Positions 9,912 through 18,774 of a stretch of 64,000 nt of DNA are shown piece by piece (the first letter of the stretch is position 1; each line of letters opens with the position of its first letter). The translations under genes and the position numbers were made by a program. The stretch lies in assembly GCA_017466445.1 (NCBI GenBank), contig JAFTUC010000029.1, positions 186,001 to 250,000 of the forward strand. Reading direction: 5' to 3'. The notes under the pieces are model-generated. The model saw only the letters and a list, made by a program, of their open reading frames with translations. It had not been told where the DNA came from and searched no databases. Origin of the DNA: Clostridia bacterium (GTDB lineage: Bacteria; Bacillota; Clostridia; Oscillospirales; CAG-272).

Positions 9912-10244
9912 GTGTCTATATTCAAAAAGAAGATGCCGAAGAACACAAACAGTCCGGCTTACAGGCGTAAAATGGCAGAGTTTTTAAGCGGCAGATCGAT
10001 AAAATACTGTTCCGAGCGTATCGATGGGATCGAGAATGTCGTTGGAAAATCGGGAAGTCTTACCCTCAGAGACGGAGAGCTTCTCGTGTTCTCGTCGGGT
10101 GACATCGTAATGAGGGCAAGAGTGGATGAGCTGAACGCATCAGAGCTCCTTTCTCTCGAGGGCGTCATACTGAGCGCTCCCGATCTTGAGCACGGCGGAA
10201 AAGAACGCACGATAATCGCGTATTACACCTATTATAGGAAATAA
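9912..10244 (+). CDS. Small protein of unknown function paired with radical SAM enzyme
   Basis: 110 residues from a GTG at 9912. The start is chosen because a promoter lies at 9847-9874 and AGGCAGGAT precedes the GTG by about 7 bases. The N-terminus is Lys-rich; the body is mixed (ENVVGKSGSLTLRDGELLVFSSGDIVMRA split over beta-like segments); and the C-terminus is Tyr-rich (IIAYYTYYRK). It has one Cys, no signal peptide and no membrane segment. The next gene, a radical SAM/SPASM enzyme, starts 5 bases after the stop, so the two are surely co-translated. It could be a partner protein or, less likely, a modified substrate. Not recognised. Confidence 0.65.
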   Translation: MSIFKKKMPKNTNSPAYRRKMAEFLSGRSIKYCSERIDGIENVVGKSGSLTLRDGELLVFSSGDIVMRARVDELNASELLSLEGVILSAPDLEHGGKERTIIAYYTYYRK

Positions 10245-10248
10245 GGAT

Positions 10249-11082
10249 ATGTACTCAAGAGTTTACGTCGAGATAACGAACGTATGTAACAAAAATTGCT
10301 CGTTCTGCCACAAAACGTCGCGAAAAAAGCGTTCTATGACACTTGACGAGTTCTCGCTTATATGCGACAAGCTTGTTGGGATCACAAAATACATCTATCT
10401 GCACGTTATGGGCGAGCCGCTTACTCATCCGCTGCTTAGTGAGTTCATCTCCCACGCAAGCGCCAAGGGATTTAAGGTCGCCGTGACAACAAACGGATCT
10501 CTTTTGCCGCTTGTCGGTGAAAAGCTGATCGGCTCGGACATTTACAAGGTGAGCATATCCCTTCACAGCTTTGAATCGGGAGAAATATCGGATCACGAAA
10601 AATATATAAATTCCTGCCTTGATTTTGCAGACAGAGCATCAGACAACGGGATCCTTACGATCCTAAGGCTATGGAACTCCGGTGTAAATGACACCATGAA
10701 CGACAGTACTCTCGCTCTTATGAAAAAGAGATTTCAGGGCACCTGGGTCTACGGTGCGAGAGGTGCGCGCATAAAGGACAAGCTACATCTTGAATATGGG
10801 GAGCGCTTTGGCTGGCCTGACATATCGGGAGACGATCTCGGAAGCGAGCTTTTCTGTCACGGGCTCGGAGATCATTTCGGAATACTTGTAGGCGGCGAGA
10901 TAATTCCCTGCTGTCTTGACAGCGACGGAGCCGTAACGCTCGGAAATATCTACACCGATGCTCCTCTTGACGCCGTTTTAAATTCGGACAGAGCAAACGC
11001 GATAAGAGAGGGCTTTCAAAGCAAGAAGGCAGTCGAGGAGCTCTGCAAAAGATGTCCTTACGCAAGAAGATTCAAGATATGA
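10249..11082 (+). CDS. Radical SAM/SPASM-type protein
   Basis: 277 residues. The N-terminal radical SAM core carries VCNKNCSFCHK (C-x3-C-x2-C near residue 14), the ligands of the SAM-binding 4Fe-4S cluster, and a GE motif in HVMGEPLTHP. The C-terminal part has a short SPASM-like cysteine set (FCHG, PCCLD, LCKRCPYARR) that probably binds an extra cluster. Such enzymes modify peptides or proteins or act in maturation of other enzymes. It follows a small unknown protein with a 4-base gap and ends in a bidirectional terminator. Target unknown; the partner is the obvious candidate. Confidence 0.88.
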   Translation: MYSRVYVEITNVCNKNCSFCHKTSRKKRSMTLDEFSLICDKLVGITKYIYLHVMGEPLTHPLLSEFISHASAKGFKVAVTTNGSLLPLVGEKLIGSDIYKVSISLHSFESGEISDHEKYINSCLDFADRASDNGILTILRLWNSGVNDTMNDSTLALMKKRFQGTWVYGARGARIKDKLHLEYGERFGWPDISGDDLGSELFCHGLGDHFGILVGGEIIPCCLDSDGAVTLGNIYTDAPLDAVLNSDRANAIREGFQSKKAVEELCKRCPYARRFKI

Positions 11083-11117
11083 AATATCCCCGATCCGAGC
11101 GGATCGGGGATATTTTA
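11083..11117. terminator. Bidirectional terminator between radical SAM and HTH-ADP-ribosylglycohydrolase genes
   Basis: A perfect 14-base stem AATATCCCCGATCC / GGATCGGGGATATT (11083-11096 and 11101-11114) with a 4-base loop starts directly after the stop codon and ends 4 bases before the stop of the opposite gene. Confidence 0.9.
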
Positions 11118-12695
11118 TTATTTGATATGCTTCATAGTCATCTCGACTCGGTCGCTTATTTTGACCTTTCCCACTCCGAACACCGACGTGTAAAGAGTAT
11201 CCCTCATCGGTTCCGACCATTCCTTTCCTATTGCCGAAAGTCCGTACATCATACCGACAACAGAGCCGACGGTAGCTCCGTTGCAGTCGGTATCAAATCC
11301 GGTCTGCACCGCCATACATACCGATTTTCCGAAATCTCCCTCGCCGTAAAGAAGGGATGCCACGACTATCATCGCGTTCGATATCGTATGGCACCAGTCA
11401 TGACCGTTATTTTCATCGTAAAGCGTATGGATATATTCAAATACAGCCTCGGCGCTCTCCGAATTTTCATAGCGCGATACAATGTCCATGACCCTTTCGT
11501 ACAGACGTGAGGTGGACGGGATCTGTGCGGCGGCAGATCTCACAACGTCGGTCATACTGTCGCAACAGGCGGCCGAGGCTATCATAGCGGAAGCGAGCAT
11601 TTCGCCGTAGATACCGTTTTTTACATGTGAGACACAGGCATCCCTGAACGCCATGTCAGCCGCAGTCTCGGGATCTCCCGGATTTATATATCCGAAGTAG
11701 TCTCCCCTTATCTGAGCGCCTATCCACTCGCGATAGGGATTCTTATATATCGCCGATTCGGGCGGCTCGTATCCCTTTACAAAATTGACAAAGGCAACTC
11801 TTTCCGCGGTGCAGTAGGCATCCTTTGATTGGAGCGAAAGCCATATCCTTGAAAGATCGTACGGTGTAAAATCTCTTCCGTATCTTGAGATAAGCTCCTG
11901 CGCGAGAACGACGTAATTGGTATCGTCATCGACCGGCATACCGTCCAGCTGATCGATATAAGGACGGCTTGCGAGCGGGAATCCGGTGTTTTTTATGATT
12001 TCCTCGTCAAGATCGCTGCTCAGGATATATCTATGCATCGGATAATTACCCGATTTTTTAAGAAGCGCGTGCAGCTCGGACGTATTTATTCCCTCTACCG
12101 TCTTGCCGAGCATACATCCGCATATACGTCCCATCCACGCGCCGTGGATCTTGTCCTTAAGGATATCGTATCCGAGCTCTTTTTTGGAAATAGGATAAGG
12201 CTCTCTTAAATTCTTTATCAGCTCTATATCCGAGGGCTCCATGTAAGGATAACCGTCCCTTACATTTGAACCGCGCACGATATCGAAGATGACGTCGGAA
12301 AGCCTTTTCTTGTTCTCGTCGTTAGGAAGTATGACCACAGCGTTAAAAAGCTCTGAGTAGGCTTCGATATCAAGTCCCTCCTCTATGCACTGTCTGTATT
12401 CGGTAGAAAGATTACACCAATATGCCTCCCACGGATGAAGGGATGCGTATTTGGGCTTTACTTTTCTGTTGTACGAAAGCTCCTCCTTAAGCCGCTCATT
12501 CCTGTCGAGAAGGAGCGCATCGATGGACACTCCGAATCTTTGCGCGATAGCGATTATTTTATCTACCGACGGAGAGGATTCTCCGCTTTCCCATTTCTGT
12601 ACCGCCTGTGGTGTAACTCCGAAGGTCTCTGCAAATTTAGCCTGAGACATATTCGAGTCGGTACGCAGCTTACAGATCATTTTTGCAAGTGACAT
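11118..12695 (-). CDS. XRE-type HTH fused to ADP-ribosylglycohydrolase domain
   Basis: 525 residues from the ATG at 12695, which has GGAGGT 7 bases upstream; a GTG at 12704 would overlap that site. Residues about 3-62 are an XRE helix-turn-helix (MSQAKFAETFGVTPQAVQKWESG). After a linker, about 165-525 is an ADP-ribosylglycohydrolase (DraG/ARH) fold: GAWMGRICGCMLGKTVEG, VDDDTNYVVLAQEL with Mg-binding acidic residues, and late GFDTDCNGATVGSVVGMMYG with the second metal site. It would remove ADP-ribose from a protein or nucleic acid or hydrolyse a related ribosyl bond. The fusion suggests a regulator that senses or edits an ADP-ribose-type signal. Divergent from an ABC exporter. Confidence 0.85.
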   Translation of the reverse strand: MSLAKMICKLRTDSNMSQAKFAETFGVTPQAVQKWESGESSPSVDKIIAIAQRFGVSIDALLLDRNERLKEELSYNRKVKPKYASLHPWEAYWCNLSTEYRQCIEEGLDIEAYSELFNAVVILPNDENKKRLSDVIFDIVRGSNVRDGYPYMEPSDIELIKNLREPYPISKKELGYDILKDKIHGAWMGRICGCMLGKTVEGINTSELHALLKKSGNYPMHRYILSSDLDEEIIKNTGFPLASRPYIDQLDGMPVDDDTNYVVLAQELISRYGRDFTPYDLSRIWLSLQSKDAYCTAERVAFVNFVKGYEPPESAIYKNPYREWIGAQIRGDYFGYINPGDPETAADMAFRDACVSHVKNGIYGEMLASAMIASAACCDSMTDVVRSAAAQIPSTSRLYERVMDIVSRYENSESAEAVFEYIHTLYDENNGHDWCHTISNAMIVVASLLYGEGDFGKSVCMAVQTGFDTDCNGATVGSVVGMMYGLSAIGKEWSEPMRDTLYTSVFGVGKVKISDRVEMTMKHIK

Positions 12696-12724
12696 AAAAA
12701 ACACCTCCGTTTATGCTTTATTTA

Positions 12725-12753
12725 ATTTTATCACACGGATCTCCATATTACAA
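12725..12753 (-). promoter_or_regulatory. Promoter of HTH-ADP-ribosylglycohydrolase gene
   Basis: On the minus strand TTGTAA (12748-12753) and TAAAAT (12725-12730) have a 17-base spacer; the start would be about 23 bases before the ATG. Confidence 0.5.
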
Positions 12754-12756
12754 GCA

Positions 12757-12787
12757 AGCGCAGGTAGTTTTTTTTACAACCTGCGCT
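12757..12787. promoter_or_regulatory. Inverted repeat between two divergent promoters, possible operator
   Basis: AGCGCAGGT (12757-12765) and ACCTGCGCT (12779-12787) form a perfect 9-base inverted repeat with a 13-base AT-rich centre. It lies between the -35 boxes of the divergent promoters. A binding site for the HTH protein is an inference; a transcript hairpin is the alternative. Confidence 0.45.
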
Positions 12788-12803
12788 TTATAAGATTTTT
12801 TAT

Positions 12804-12832
12804 TTGACATTTTTCAGCCGTTGTGATATCAT
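12804..12832 (+). promoter_or_regulatory. Promoter of the ABC exporter gene
   Basis: TTGACA (12804-12809) and TATCAT (12827-12832), 17-base spacer. Confidence 0.75.
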
Positions 12833-12865
12833 AAGGACAACAAACTCACTTCAAAGAGGAACTAT

Positions 12866-14599
12866 ATGCTTAAAAGATTCATTTCTTACTACAGACCGCA
12901 CAGGCTGATATTTATTTTGGACATGCTCGCCGCTCTTGCGGTAGCGCTTATCGGTATTCTTTATCCGATCGTCACAAGAAAGATGCTGAGCGATCTTATT
13001 CCAAACAAAAACTACCGAATGATAGTGATATCGGGGATCGCACTGCTCGTCATCTACACCGTGCGTATGCTACTTAATTTCTTTATACAGTATTACGGAC
13101 ACGTGATGGGAGTCCGCATGCAGGCGCAGATGCGCTCGGATATGTTCTCGCATCTTGAAAAGTTTCCTTACGGATTTTACGACAACAACGAGACCGGAAA
13201 GATCATGTCGCGTATGACGAACGATCTTATGGACATAAGCGAGCTTGCCCATCACGGACCCGAGAACATCATAATCTCGAGCATATCGGTCATAGCCTCC
13301 TTCATATATCTCTGCACTATCGATATATGGCTCACTCTTATCGTTTTTTCCTGCGTTCCGCTTTTGTTTATCGTTTCCCTTCTGCTTAGAAAGCGCATGA
13401 GGAAGGCATTTATGGAAAGCAGAGTATCGATGGCACAGATAAACGCCTCACTTGAGGGCAGTATAGCGGGGATACGCGTCACAAAGGCGTTTACAAATTC
13501 CAAAAAGGAGGAGGAAAAATTCGAGGAGGGCAACGCCTTTTTCGTAAGATCGCGCGACGAGGCGTACAAGGCAATGGGACAGTTCCATTCGGCAAACTCG
13601 TTTATAACCGACATCTTCAACGTCATAGTCCTGATAGCGGGCGGTCTCTTTCTTTACAATTCAAAGGTGACCGGACTCGATTTTGCCGATTATTCTGCGT
13701 TCGTGGTATCGATCGGACTCTTCATATCTCCGGTCATGACCCTTATAAATTTCATGGAGCAGTATCAGAACGGAGTCACCGGCTTCGAACGATTTATAGA
13801 AATAATGGACACACCGATCGAGCAGGACTCGGATGATGCCACCGACATTACAAGCGTTCAGGGAAAGATCGAGTTCAAAAACGTACACTCCTCATATGAC
13901 GGAGAAAGAGACGTTTTAAACGGAATAGATCTGACGATAGAAAAGGGCAAAAAGTTTGCTCTTGTAGGACCCTCGGGCGGCGGAAAGACCACTATATGCC
14001 ACCTTATTCCGCATTTTTACGATATAAACAGCGGTGAGATACTTATCGACGGACGGGATATCCGCTCGATAACGAGAGAGTCTCTCAGAAGCAACATCGG
14101 CATCGTTCAGCAGGACATCTACCTTTTCAACGCATCGATAAAGGAAAATATCCTTTACGGTCGGCTCGACGCAAGCGACGAGGAGGTCTACGAGGCGGCA
14201 AAGCGCGCCAACATACACGACTACATAATGTCTCTTGAAAACGGATACGACACGCAGATAGGAGAAAGGGGCGTGCGTCTTTCGGGAGGTCAGAAGCAGC
14301 GTCTCTCGATAGCGCGGGTATTTCTGAAAAACCCTCCCATACTCATTCTCGACGAGGCGACGAGTGCGCTTGACAACACGACCGAGATCCTCATTCAGGA
14401 GGCTCTCGACGAGCTTTGCAGCGGAAGGACCACGGTAGTCGTCGCGCACAGGCTCTCGACCGTCAAAAACGCAGACGAGATCGCAGTCGTTGACGGTGGA
14501 CGGATAATCGAGCAGGGCACGCACGAAAAGCTTATCGCACTCGGCGGAAGATATGCCGAGCTCTACCGCCTTCAGTTCAGGGCAAACGCGGTCGAATAA
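12866..14599 (+). CDS. ABC transporter, fused permease and ATPase (MsbA/LmrA type)
   Basis: 577 residues, a half-transporter that acts as a dimer in the membrane. Six membrane helices lie within about 1-310, followed by the nucleotide-binding domain: Walker A GPSGGGKTT near 367, Q-loop VQQDIYLFNASI, signature LSGGQKQRLS near 471, Walker B ILILDEATSALD near 493 and the H-loop VVAHRL. This is the type I exporter layout for lipids, peptides or drugs. It stands alone, so it is probably a homodimer. Its promoter is back-to-back with the HTH-ADP-ribosylglycohydrolase gene, and co-regulation is plausible. Substrate unknown. Confidence 0.93.
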   Translation: MLKRFISYYRPHRLIFILDMLAALAVALIGILYPIVTRKMLSDLIPNKNYRMIVISGIALLVIYTVRMLLNFFIQYYGHVMGVRMQAQMRSDMFSHLEKFPYGFYDNNETGKIMSRMTNDLMDISELAHHGPENIIISSISVIASFIYLCTIDIWLTLIVFSCVPLLFIVSLLLRKRMRKAFMESRVSMAQINASLEGSIAGIRVTKAFTNSKKEEEKFEEGNAFFVRSRDEAYKAMGQFHSANSFITDIFNVIVLIAGGLFLYNSKVTGLDFADYSAFVVSIGLFISPVMTLINFMEQYQNGVTGFERFIEIMDTPIEQDSDDATDITSVQGKIEFKNVHSSYDGERDVLNGIDLTIEKGKKFALVGPSGGGKTTICHLIPHFYDINSGEILIDGRDIRSITRESLRSNIGIVQQDIYLFNASIKENILYGRLDASDEEVYEAAKRANIHDYIMSLENGYDTQIGERGVRLSGGQKQRLSIARVFLKNPPILILDEATSALDNTTEILIQEALDELCSGRTTVVVAHRLSTVKNADEIAVVDGGRIIEQGTHEKLIALGGRYAELYRLQFRANAVE

Positions 14600-14614
14600 A
14601 GAAAAGATCATGAA

Positions 14615-14647
14615 AAGGGTCGGGCGAAGAAAATCCGCCCGACCCTT
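14615..14647 (+). terminator. Strong hairpin after ABC exporter
   Basis: AAGGGTCGGGCG (14615-14626) pairs perfectly with CGCCCGACCCTT (14636-14647). The stem is strong, but there is no clean U tract after it, so termination may be partial. Confidence 0.6.
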
Positions 14648-14716
14648 CACGCACGTCTTCCTTTTGCATATTATGTAATCAGCGGAGATATTCTCCGCAG
14701 AAAGGAAGTAAAGAAA

Positions 14717-15568
14717 ATGGCAACCTTCACAAACCAGGCAACTCTTTCCTACAACGGAAACGTAACGAGCTCTAACACCGTAACGGGCGAGATAGTTCAG
14801 GTGCTGACGGTAACAAAGACCTCGCTCAGTGCAGGATACGCCGCAGGCGATACTATAACCTACGTCATCTCGCTGACAAACGCAGGAAGTATCCCCTACA
14901 GCGGCATCGTTTTGAGGGACGATCTCGGCGCTTACACCTTCGGCGGCAGCACTCTCGTTCCTCTGAGCTATGCGGGAGACATGCTATATTATATCAACGG
15001 AATCCTTCAGGCTACGCCCGAGGTAGCTCCCGGACCTCCCCTGTCTGTCGGTCCTCTTACCGTTCCGGCAGGATCTGATGCTCTGCTGATATACAAAGCA
15101 GAGCTGAACAGCTTTGCTCCTCCCGGTTCTGACGGCAGTATCGAAAACACGGTGACTCTGACCGGTCCGGGCATTGTAAATCCCGTAACGGCAAGCGAAA
15201 CGGTGACATCCCTTACCGAGCCGAGGCTCACGATAAACAAGGCCATATCGCCCTCTCAGGTAGTGGAAAACGGTACCGTGACCTACACCTTCACGATCGA
15301 GAACACGGGCAGTACTCCCGCCACTGCCGATGCAAATATCGTAGTCAGCGATCTTTTTGATCCTGTTCTTGACTCGATAAGAGTATCCGTCGATTCTGTA
15401 GAGAGGAGCTCGCCCGAATTTTACTCCTACAGTGAATCCACCGGTCAGTTCTCGACCGTAGCGGGTGAGATAACCGTCCCTGCGGCGACCTACACGCAAG
15501 ATCCCGTCACGGGGGTCTGGAGCGTCATTCCCGGAAGGACCGTATTGACCGTAAGCGGTACGGTATAA
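14717..15568 (+). CDS. DUF11-type repeat protein without signal peptide
   Basis: 283 residues, rich in Thr, Ser, Val and Gly. Two beta-sandwich repeats are visible: about 30-155 (VTKTSLSAGYAAGDTITYVI, LTNAGSIPYSGIVLRDDL) and about 165-283 (INKAISPSQVVENGTVTYTF, ENTGSTPATADANIVVSDL). This is the DUF11/conserved-repeat pattern seen in large surface adhesins. Here the protein is short, starts directly with the repeat (MATFTNQATLSYNG) and has no signal peptide, membrane anchor or LPXTG. AGAAAGGAAG precedes the ATG. It may be a structural protein of the spore or cytoplasm, or leave by a non-Sec route; that is open. Confidence 0.75.
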   Translation: MATFTNQATLSYNGNVTSSNTVTGEIVQVLTVTKTSLSAGYAAGDTITYVISLTNAGSIPYSGIVLRDDLGAYTFGGSTLVPLSYAGDMLYYINGILQATPEVAPGPPLSVGPLTVPAGSDALLIYKAELNSFAPPGSDGSIENTVTLTGPGIVNPVTASETVTSLTEPRLTINKAISPSQVVENGTVTYTFTIENTGSTPATADANIVVSDLFDPVLDSIRVSVDSVERSSPEFYSYSESTGQFSTVAGEITVPAATYTQDPVTGVWSVIPGRTVLTVSGTV

Positions 15569-15595
15569 CTTCCCAAGGACGTAAGTTGTAAATTC

Positions 15596-15622
15596 AAAGG
15601 AGCGCCTAAGCGCTCCTTTTTG
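15596..15622 (+). terminator. Terminator of the DUF11-type gene
   Basis: AAAGGAGCGC / GCGCTCCTTT stem (15596-15605 and 15610-15619), 4-base loop, ending in a T run. Confidence 0.9.
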
Positions 15623-15633
15623 TTTATTTTCTA

Positions 15634-15662
15634 TTGAAATACGCAATTCCATGTGATATAAT
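15634..15662 (+). promoter_or_regulatory. Promoter of the arabinose operon
   Basis: TTGAAA (15634-15639) and TATAAT (15657-15662) with a 17-base spacer. No clear AraR palindrome is seen between the promoter and araA. Confidence 0.75.
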
Positions 15663-15702
15663 GTCCATAACAAACACTTTTTTTGAAAGGTAACGATGCA
15701 AA

Positions 15703-17169
15703 ATGAAAAGACGGGAATTTTGGTTTATAGTCGGAAGTCAGTTTCTTTACGGAAACGAGGTTCTAAACACGGTCGAAGCTCGCGCAAGGGAGATGGCTGA
15801 AAAGCTATCCGAGAGCCTTCCCTATCCTCTTATATACAAGGTGACCGCCAAAACAAGCGCAGAGATCAGCGAAACGGTAAAAAACGCAAATTTCGACGAT
15901 AACTGCTGCGGTATAATCACCTGGTGTCACACCTTCTCGCCGAGCAAGATGTGGATAAACGGTCTTGCCTCACTTCAGAAGCCCTACTGCCATCTCGCGA
16001 CTCAGTACAACAAAGAGATCCCGAACGAAGAGATAGATATGGATTTTATGAATCTGAATCAGGCGGCTCACGGAGACAGAGAGCACGGATTTATCGCCGC
16101 GCGTCTTCGCATTCCGAGAAAGGTCATAGCGGGACACTGGCAGGACAAAAGCGTCTCAGATCGCCTCTCGTCATGGATGAGAACTGCCGTGGGAGCTTCA
16201 ATTTCAAGAAATCTTAAGGTAATGCGCTTTGGCGACAACATGCGCGAGGTCGCAGTTACCGAAGGCGACAAGGTCGAGGCTCAGGCAAAGCTCGGATGGC
16301 AGGTGAACACCTGGGCAGTTGGCGATCTCGTCAAGGAAATGGAGCTTGTAAGCGAAAGCGAGATAGATTCTCTCGTAAGCACCTATCTCGAAAGCTATGA
16401 TCTCGCGACCGACAACATCGGGGCAGTCAGATATCAGGCACGCGAGGAGATCGCGATAAAGAGAATGCTCGACAGAGAGTCATGTCTTGCGTTTTCAAAT
16501 ACGTTTCAGGATCTTTACGGCATGAAGCAGCTTCCCGGTCTCGCGTCTCAGCATCTTATGTCGCTCGGATACGGATACGGCGGTGAGGGTGACTGGAAGG
16601 TCGCGGCAATGACCGCAATAATGAAGGCTATGGGAGAAAACGGAAACGGAGCCTCGGCGTTTATGGAGGATTACACCTACCACCTTGCCGACGGCGAGCG
16701 CTACAGCCTCGGAGCTCATATGCTCGAGGTATGCCCCTCGCTCGCATCCGACCGTCCTCGCATCGAGACCCATCATCTCGGCATCGGAATGAACAAGGAG
16801 GACCCCGCGCGTCTCGTATTCGAGGGTAAGGCGGGAGATGCTATCGTAGTCAGCCTTGTCGATATGGGCGGAAGACTCCGTCTCATCGTTCAGGACATCG
16901 TGTGCGTAAAGCCGATAATGCCCATGCCAAATCTTCCCGTAGCGCGCGTAATGTGGGAGGCAATGCCCGATCTCGAAAGAGGTGTGGAATGCTGGATCAT
17001 TGCGGGCGGCGCTCATCACACGGTGCTCAGCTATGACGTAAGCGCCGAGCAGATGCGCGATTTTGCAAGCATCATGGGCATAGAATTCGTACACATAACA
17101 AAGGCCACGACACCCGAAAAGCTTGAGGACGAGCTCTTTATAAAGGATCTCGCCTGGAAGCTCAGATAA
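15703..17169 (+). CDS. araA: L-arabinose isomerase
   Basis: 488 residues, close to the family length of about 500. Converts L-arabinose to L-ribulose in the cytoplasm with Mn(2+). The start MKRREFWFIVGSQFLYG and the inner motifs TWCHTFSPSKMWI, NQAAHGDREHGFI, GYGYGGEGDWK and the metal-site region ETHHLGIGMNKEDPARL are all typical. GAAAGG lies about 12 bases upstream of the ATG; an earlier ATG at 15696 is out of frame. First gene of a three-gene operon, 15 bases before the kinase gene. Confidence 0.97.
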   Translation: MKRREFWFIVGSQFLYGNEVLNTVEARAREMAEKLSESLPYPLIYKVTAKTSAEISETVKNANFDDNCCGIITWCHTFSPSKMWINGLASLQKPYCHLATQYNKEIPNEEIDMDFMNLNQAAHGDREHGFIAARLRIPRKVIAGHWQDKSVSDRLSSWMRTAVGASISRNLKVMRFGDNMREVAVTEGDKVEAQAKLGWQVNTWAVGDLVKEMELVSESEIDSLVSTYLESYDLATDNIGAVRYQAREEIAIKRMLDRESCLAFSNTFQDLYGMKQLPGLASQHLMSLGYGYGGEGDWKVAAMTAIMKAMGENGNGASAFMEDYTYHLADGERYSLGAHMLEVCPSLASDRPRIETHHLGIGMNKEDPARLVFEGKAGDAIVVSLVDMGGRLRLIVQDIVCVKPIMPMPNLPVARVMWEAMPDLERGVECWIIAGGAHHTVLSYDVSAEQMRDFASIMGIEFVHITKATTPEKLEDELFIKDLAWKLR

Positions 17170-17184
17170 GATAGGAGAAAAATC

Positions 17185-18756
17185 ATGGATCTTAAAAGCA
17201 CGGTACTCGGAATAGAGCTCGGCTCTACGAGAATAAAGGCAGTCCTTCTCGACAGCGACCACAAGGTCATATCCTCGGGAAGCTACTCATGGGAAAACAA
17301 GCTCATAAACGGAATATGGACCTATTCTATGGACGAGGTCCACACCGGCATCAGAGCCTGCTACGCAGACCTCAAGCGCGACTTCAAAGAAAAGCATTCG
17401 TCGGTTTTGAAGGAGGTAGGCGCTATCGGGATCTCGGGAATGATGCACGGATATCTTCCCTTTGACAAGGACTCAGGCCTGCTTGCCGAGTTCAGGACCT
17501 GGAGAAACACGGTCACAGGCAGGGCGGCAGAGGAGCTGACCTCGCTTTTCGGCTTCAATATTCCTCAGCGCTGGAGCATCGCGCACCTCTATCAGGCTAT
17601 GCTGAACGGCGAGGATCATATCTCCGAGATCGACAGTATAACCACTCTTGCCGGATACGTTCACTTCCGTCTTACGGGTGAGCGTGTGATGGGAATAGGC
17701 GAGGCATCGGGAATGTTCCCGATAGACAGTGAGATCTTCGATTATGACCGCGCCATGCTCGAAAAATTCGACTCCCTTCCTCTTGCCAAAAAGCTGAGCA
17801 AAAGTCTTGGCGACATTCTTCCGAAGGTCCTCGTTGCGGGTAAGGCAGCGGGAAGGCTGACTCCCGAGGGCGCTCTTTTCCTTGATCCGGACGGCGATCT
17901 TCTTCCCGGGATTCCCTTCTGCCCTCCCGAGGGAGATGCGGGCACGGGCATGACGGCGACAAACTCGGTCGCACCCTACACAGGAAACGTATCAGCGGGA
18001 ACCTCCGATTTTGCGATGATCGTTGTAGACCGTCCGCTCGGAGTTCACAGAGAGATCGACATGGTAACCACTCCGTCGGGACTTCCCGTCGCTATGGTAC
18101 ACTGCAACAACTGCACATCTGACATAAACGCATGGGTAAATCTTTTCGGAGAATTCGCGCGTGCGGCAGGTCTTGAGATCAACACGGGCGATCTCTACAC
18201 GCTTCTTTTCAAAAAGGCTCTCGAGGGAGATGCCGACTGCGGCGGACTTCTCAGCTACAATTATTTTTCCGGAGAGGGTATCACCGATCTCGACGAGGGA
18301 CGTCCCGTATTTATGCGCGAGAGCGTATGCTCCTTCACTCTGGCGAATTTCATGCGCACGCATCTTCTTTCCGCACTTGCAACTCTCAAGATCGGTCTTG
18401 ACATCCTGACCGAGCAGGAGAACATAAAAATAGAAAAGCTCTACGGTCACGGCGGCTATTTCAAGACCCCAGAGGTCGGACAGAGGATGCTTTCCGCGGC
18501 GGTCGGAAGTCCCGTGTCGGTAATGGAGACCGCGGGCGAGGGCGGACCCTACGGAATGGCGCTTCTCGCATCCTTTATGCTGAGAAGGTCGGAAAACGAA
18601 AGGCTTGAAGACTTCCTTGAGAACAAGGTCTTCGCATGTGCCGTATCACACACCGTAACTGCGGACCAAAGGGACATCGAGGGATTTGAGCGATTCCTTA
18701 AAAAATATGCATCGGCACTCGAGGTCGAAAAAGCGGCTATAAAGGCTATAAGCTGA
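17185..18756 (+). CDS. FGGY-family carbohydrate kinase, probable L-ribulokinase
   Basis: 523 residues. Two-domain FGGY kinase of the actin-like ATPase fold: phosphate-1 loop [10 protein letters not shown] near residue 9, substrate region [14 protein letters not shown], then [16 protein letters not shown] and a C-terminal [15 protein letters not shown] nucleotide-binding region. Its place between araA and araD implies phosphorylation of L-ribulose to L-ribulose 5-phosphate. The protein resembles the clostridial FGGY type used in place of classical AraB more than the Escherichia AraB, so the gene symbol is left open. ATAGGAGAAA is the ribosome site. Confidence 0.9.
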   Translation: MDLKSTVLGIELGSTRIKAVLLDSDHKVISSGSYSWENKLINGIWTYSMDEVHTGIRACYADLKRDFKEKHSSVLKEVGAIGISGMMHGYLPFDKDSGLLAEFRTWRNTVTGRAAEELTSLFGFNIPQRWSIAHLYQAMLNGEDHISEIDSITTLAGYVHFRLTGERVMGIGEASGMFPIDSEIFDYDRAMLEKFDSLPLAKKLSKSLGDILPKVLVAGKAAGRLTPEGALFLDPDGDLLPGIPFCPPEGDAGTGMTATNSVAPYTGNVSAGTSDFAMIVVDRPLGVHREIDMVTTPSGLPVAMVHCNNCTSDINAWVNLFGEFARAAGLEINTGDLYTLLFKKALEGDADCGGLLSYNYFSGEGITDLDEGRPVFMRESVCSFTLANFMRTHLLSALATLKIGLDILTEQENIKIEKLYGHGGYFKTPEVGQRMLSAAVGSPVSVMETAGEGGPYGMALLASFMLRRSENERLEDFLENKVFACAVSHTVTADQRDIEGFERFLKKYASALEVEKAAIKAIS

Positions 18757-18774
18757 TACGGAAAGGAAAAAAAT

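Noticed and set aside
12866-14599. The ABC exporter as part of a RiPP or bacteriocin cluster with the radical SAM gene at 10249
   Set aside because: They are separated by a strong bidirectional terminator and an opposite-strand gene; the exporter has no peptidase C39 domain.
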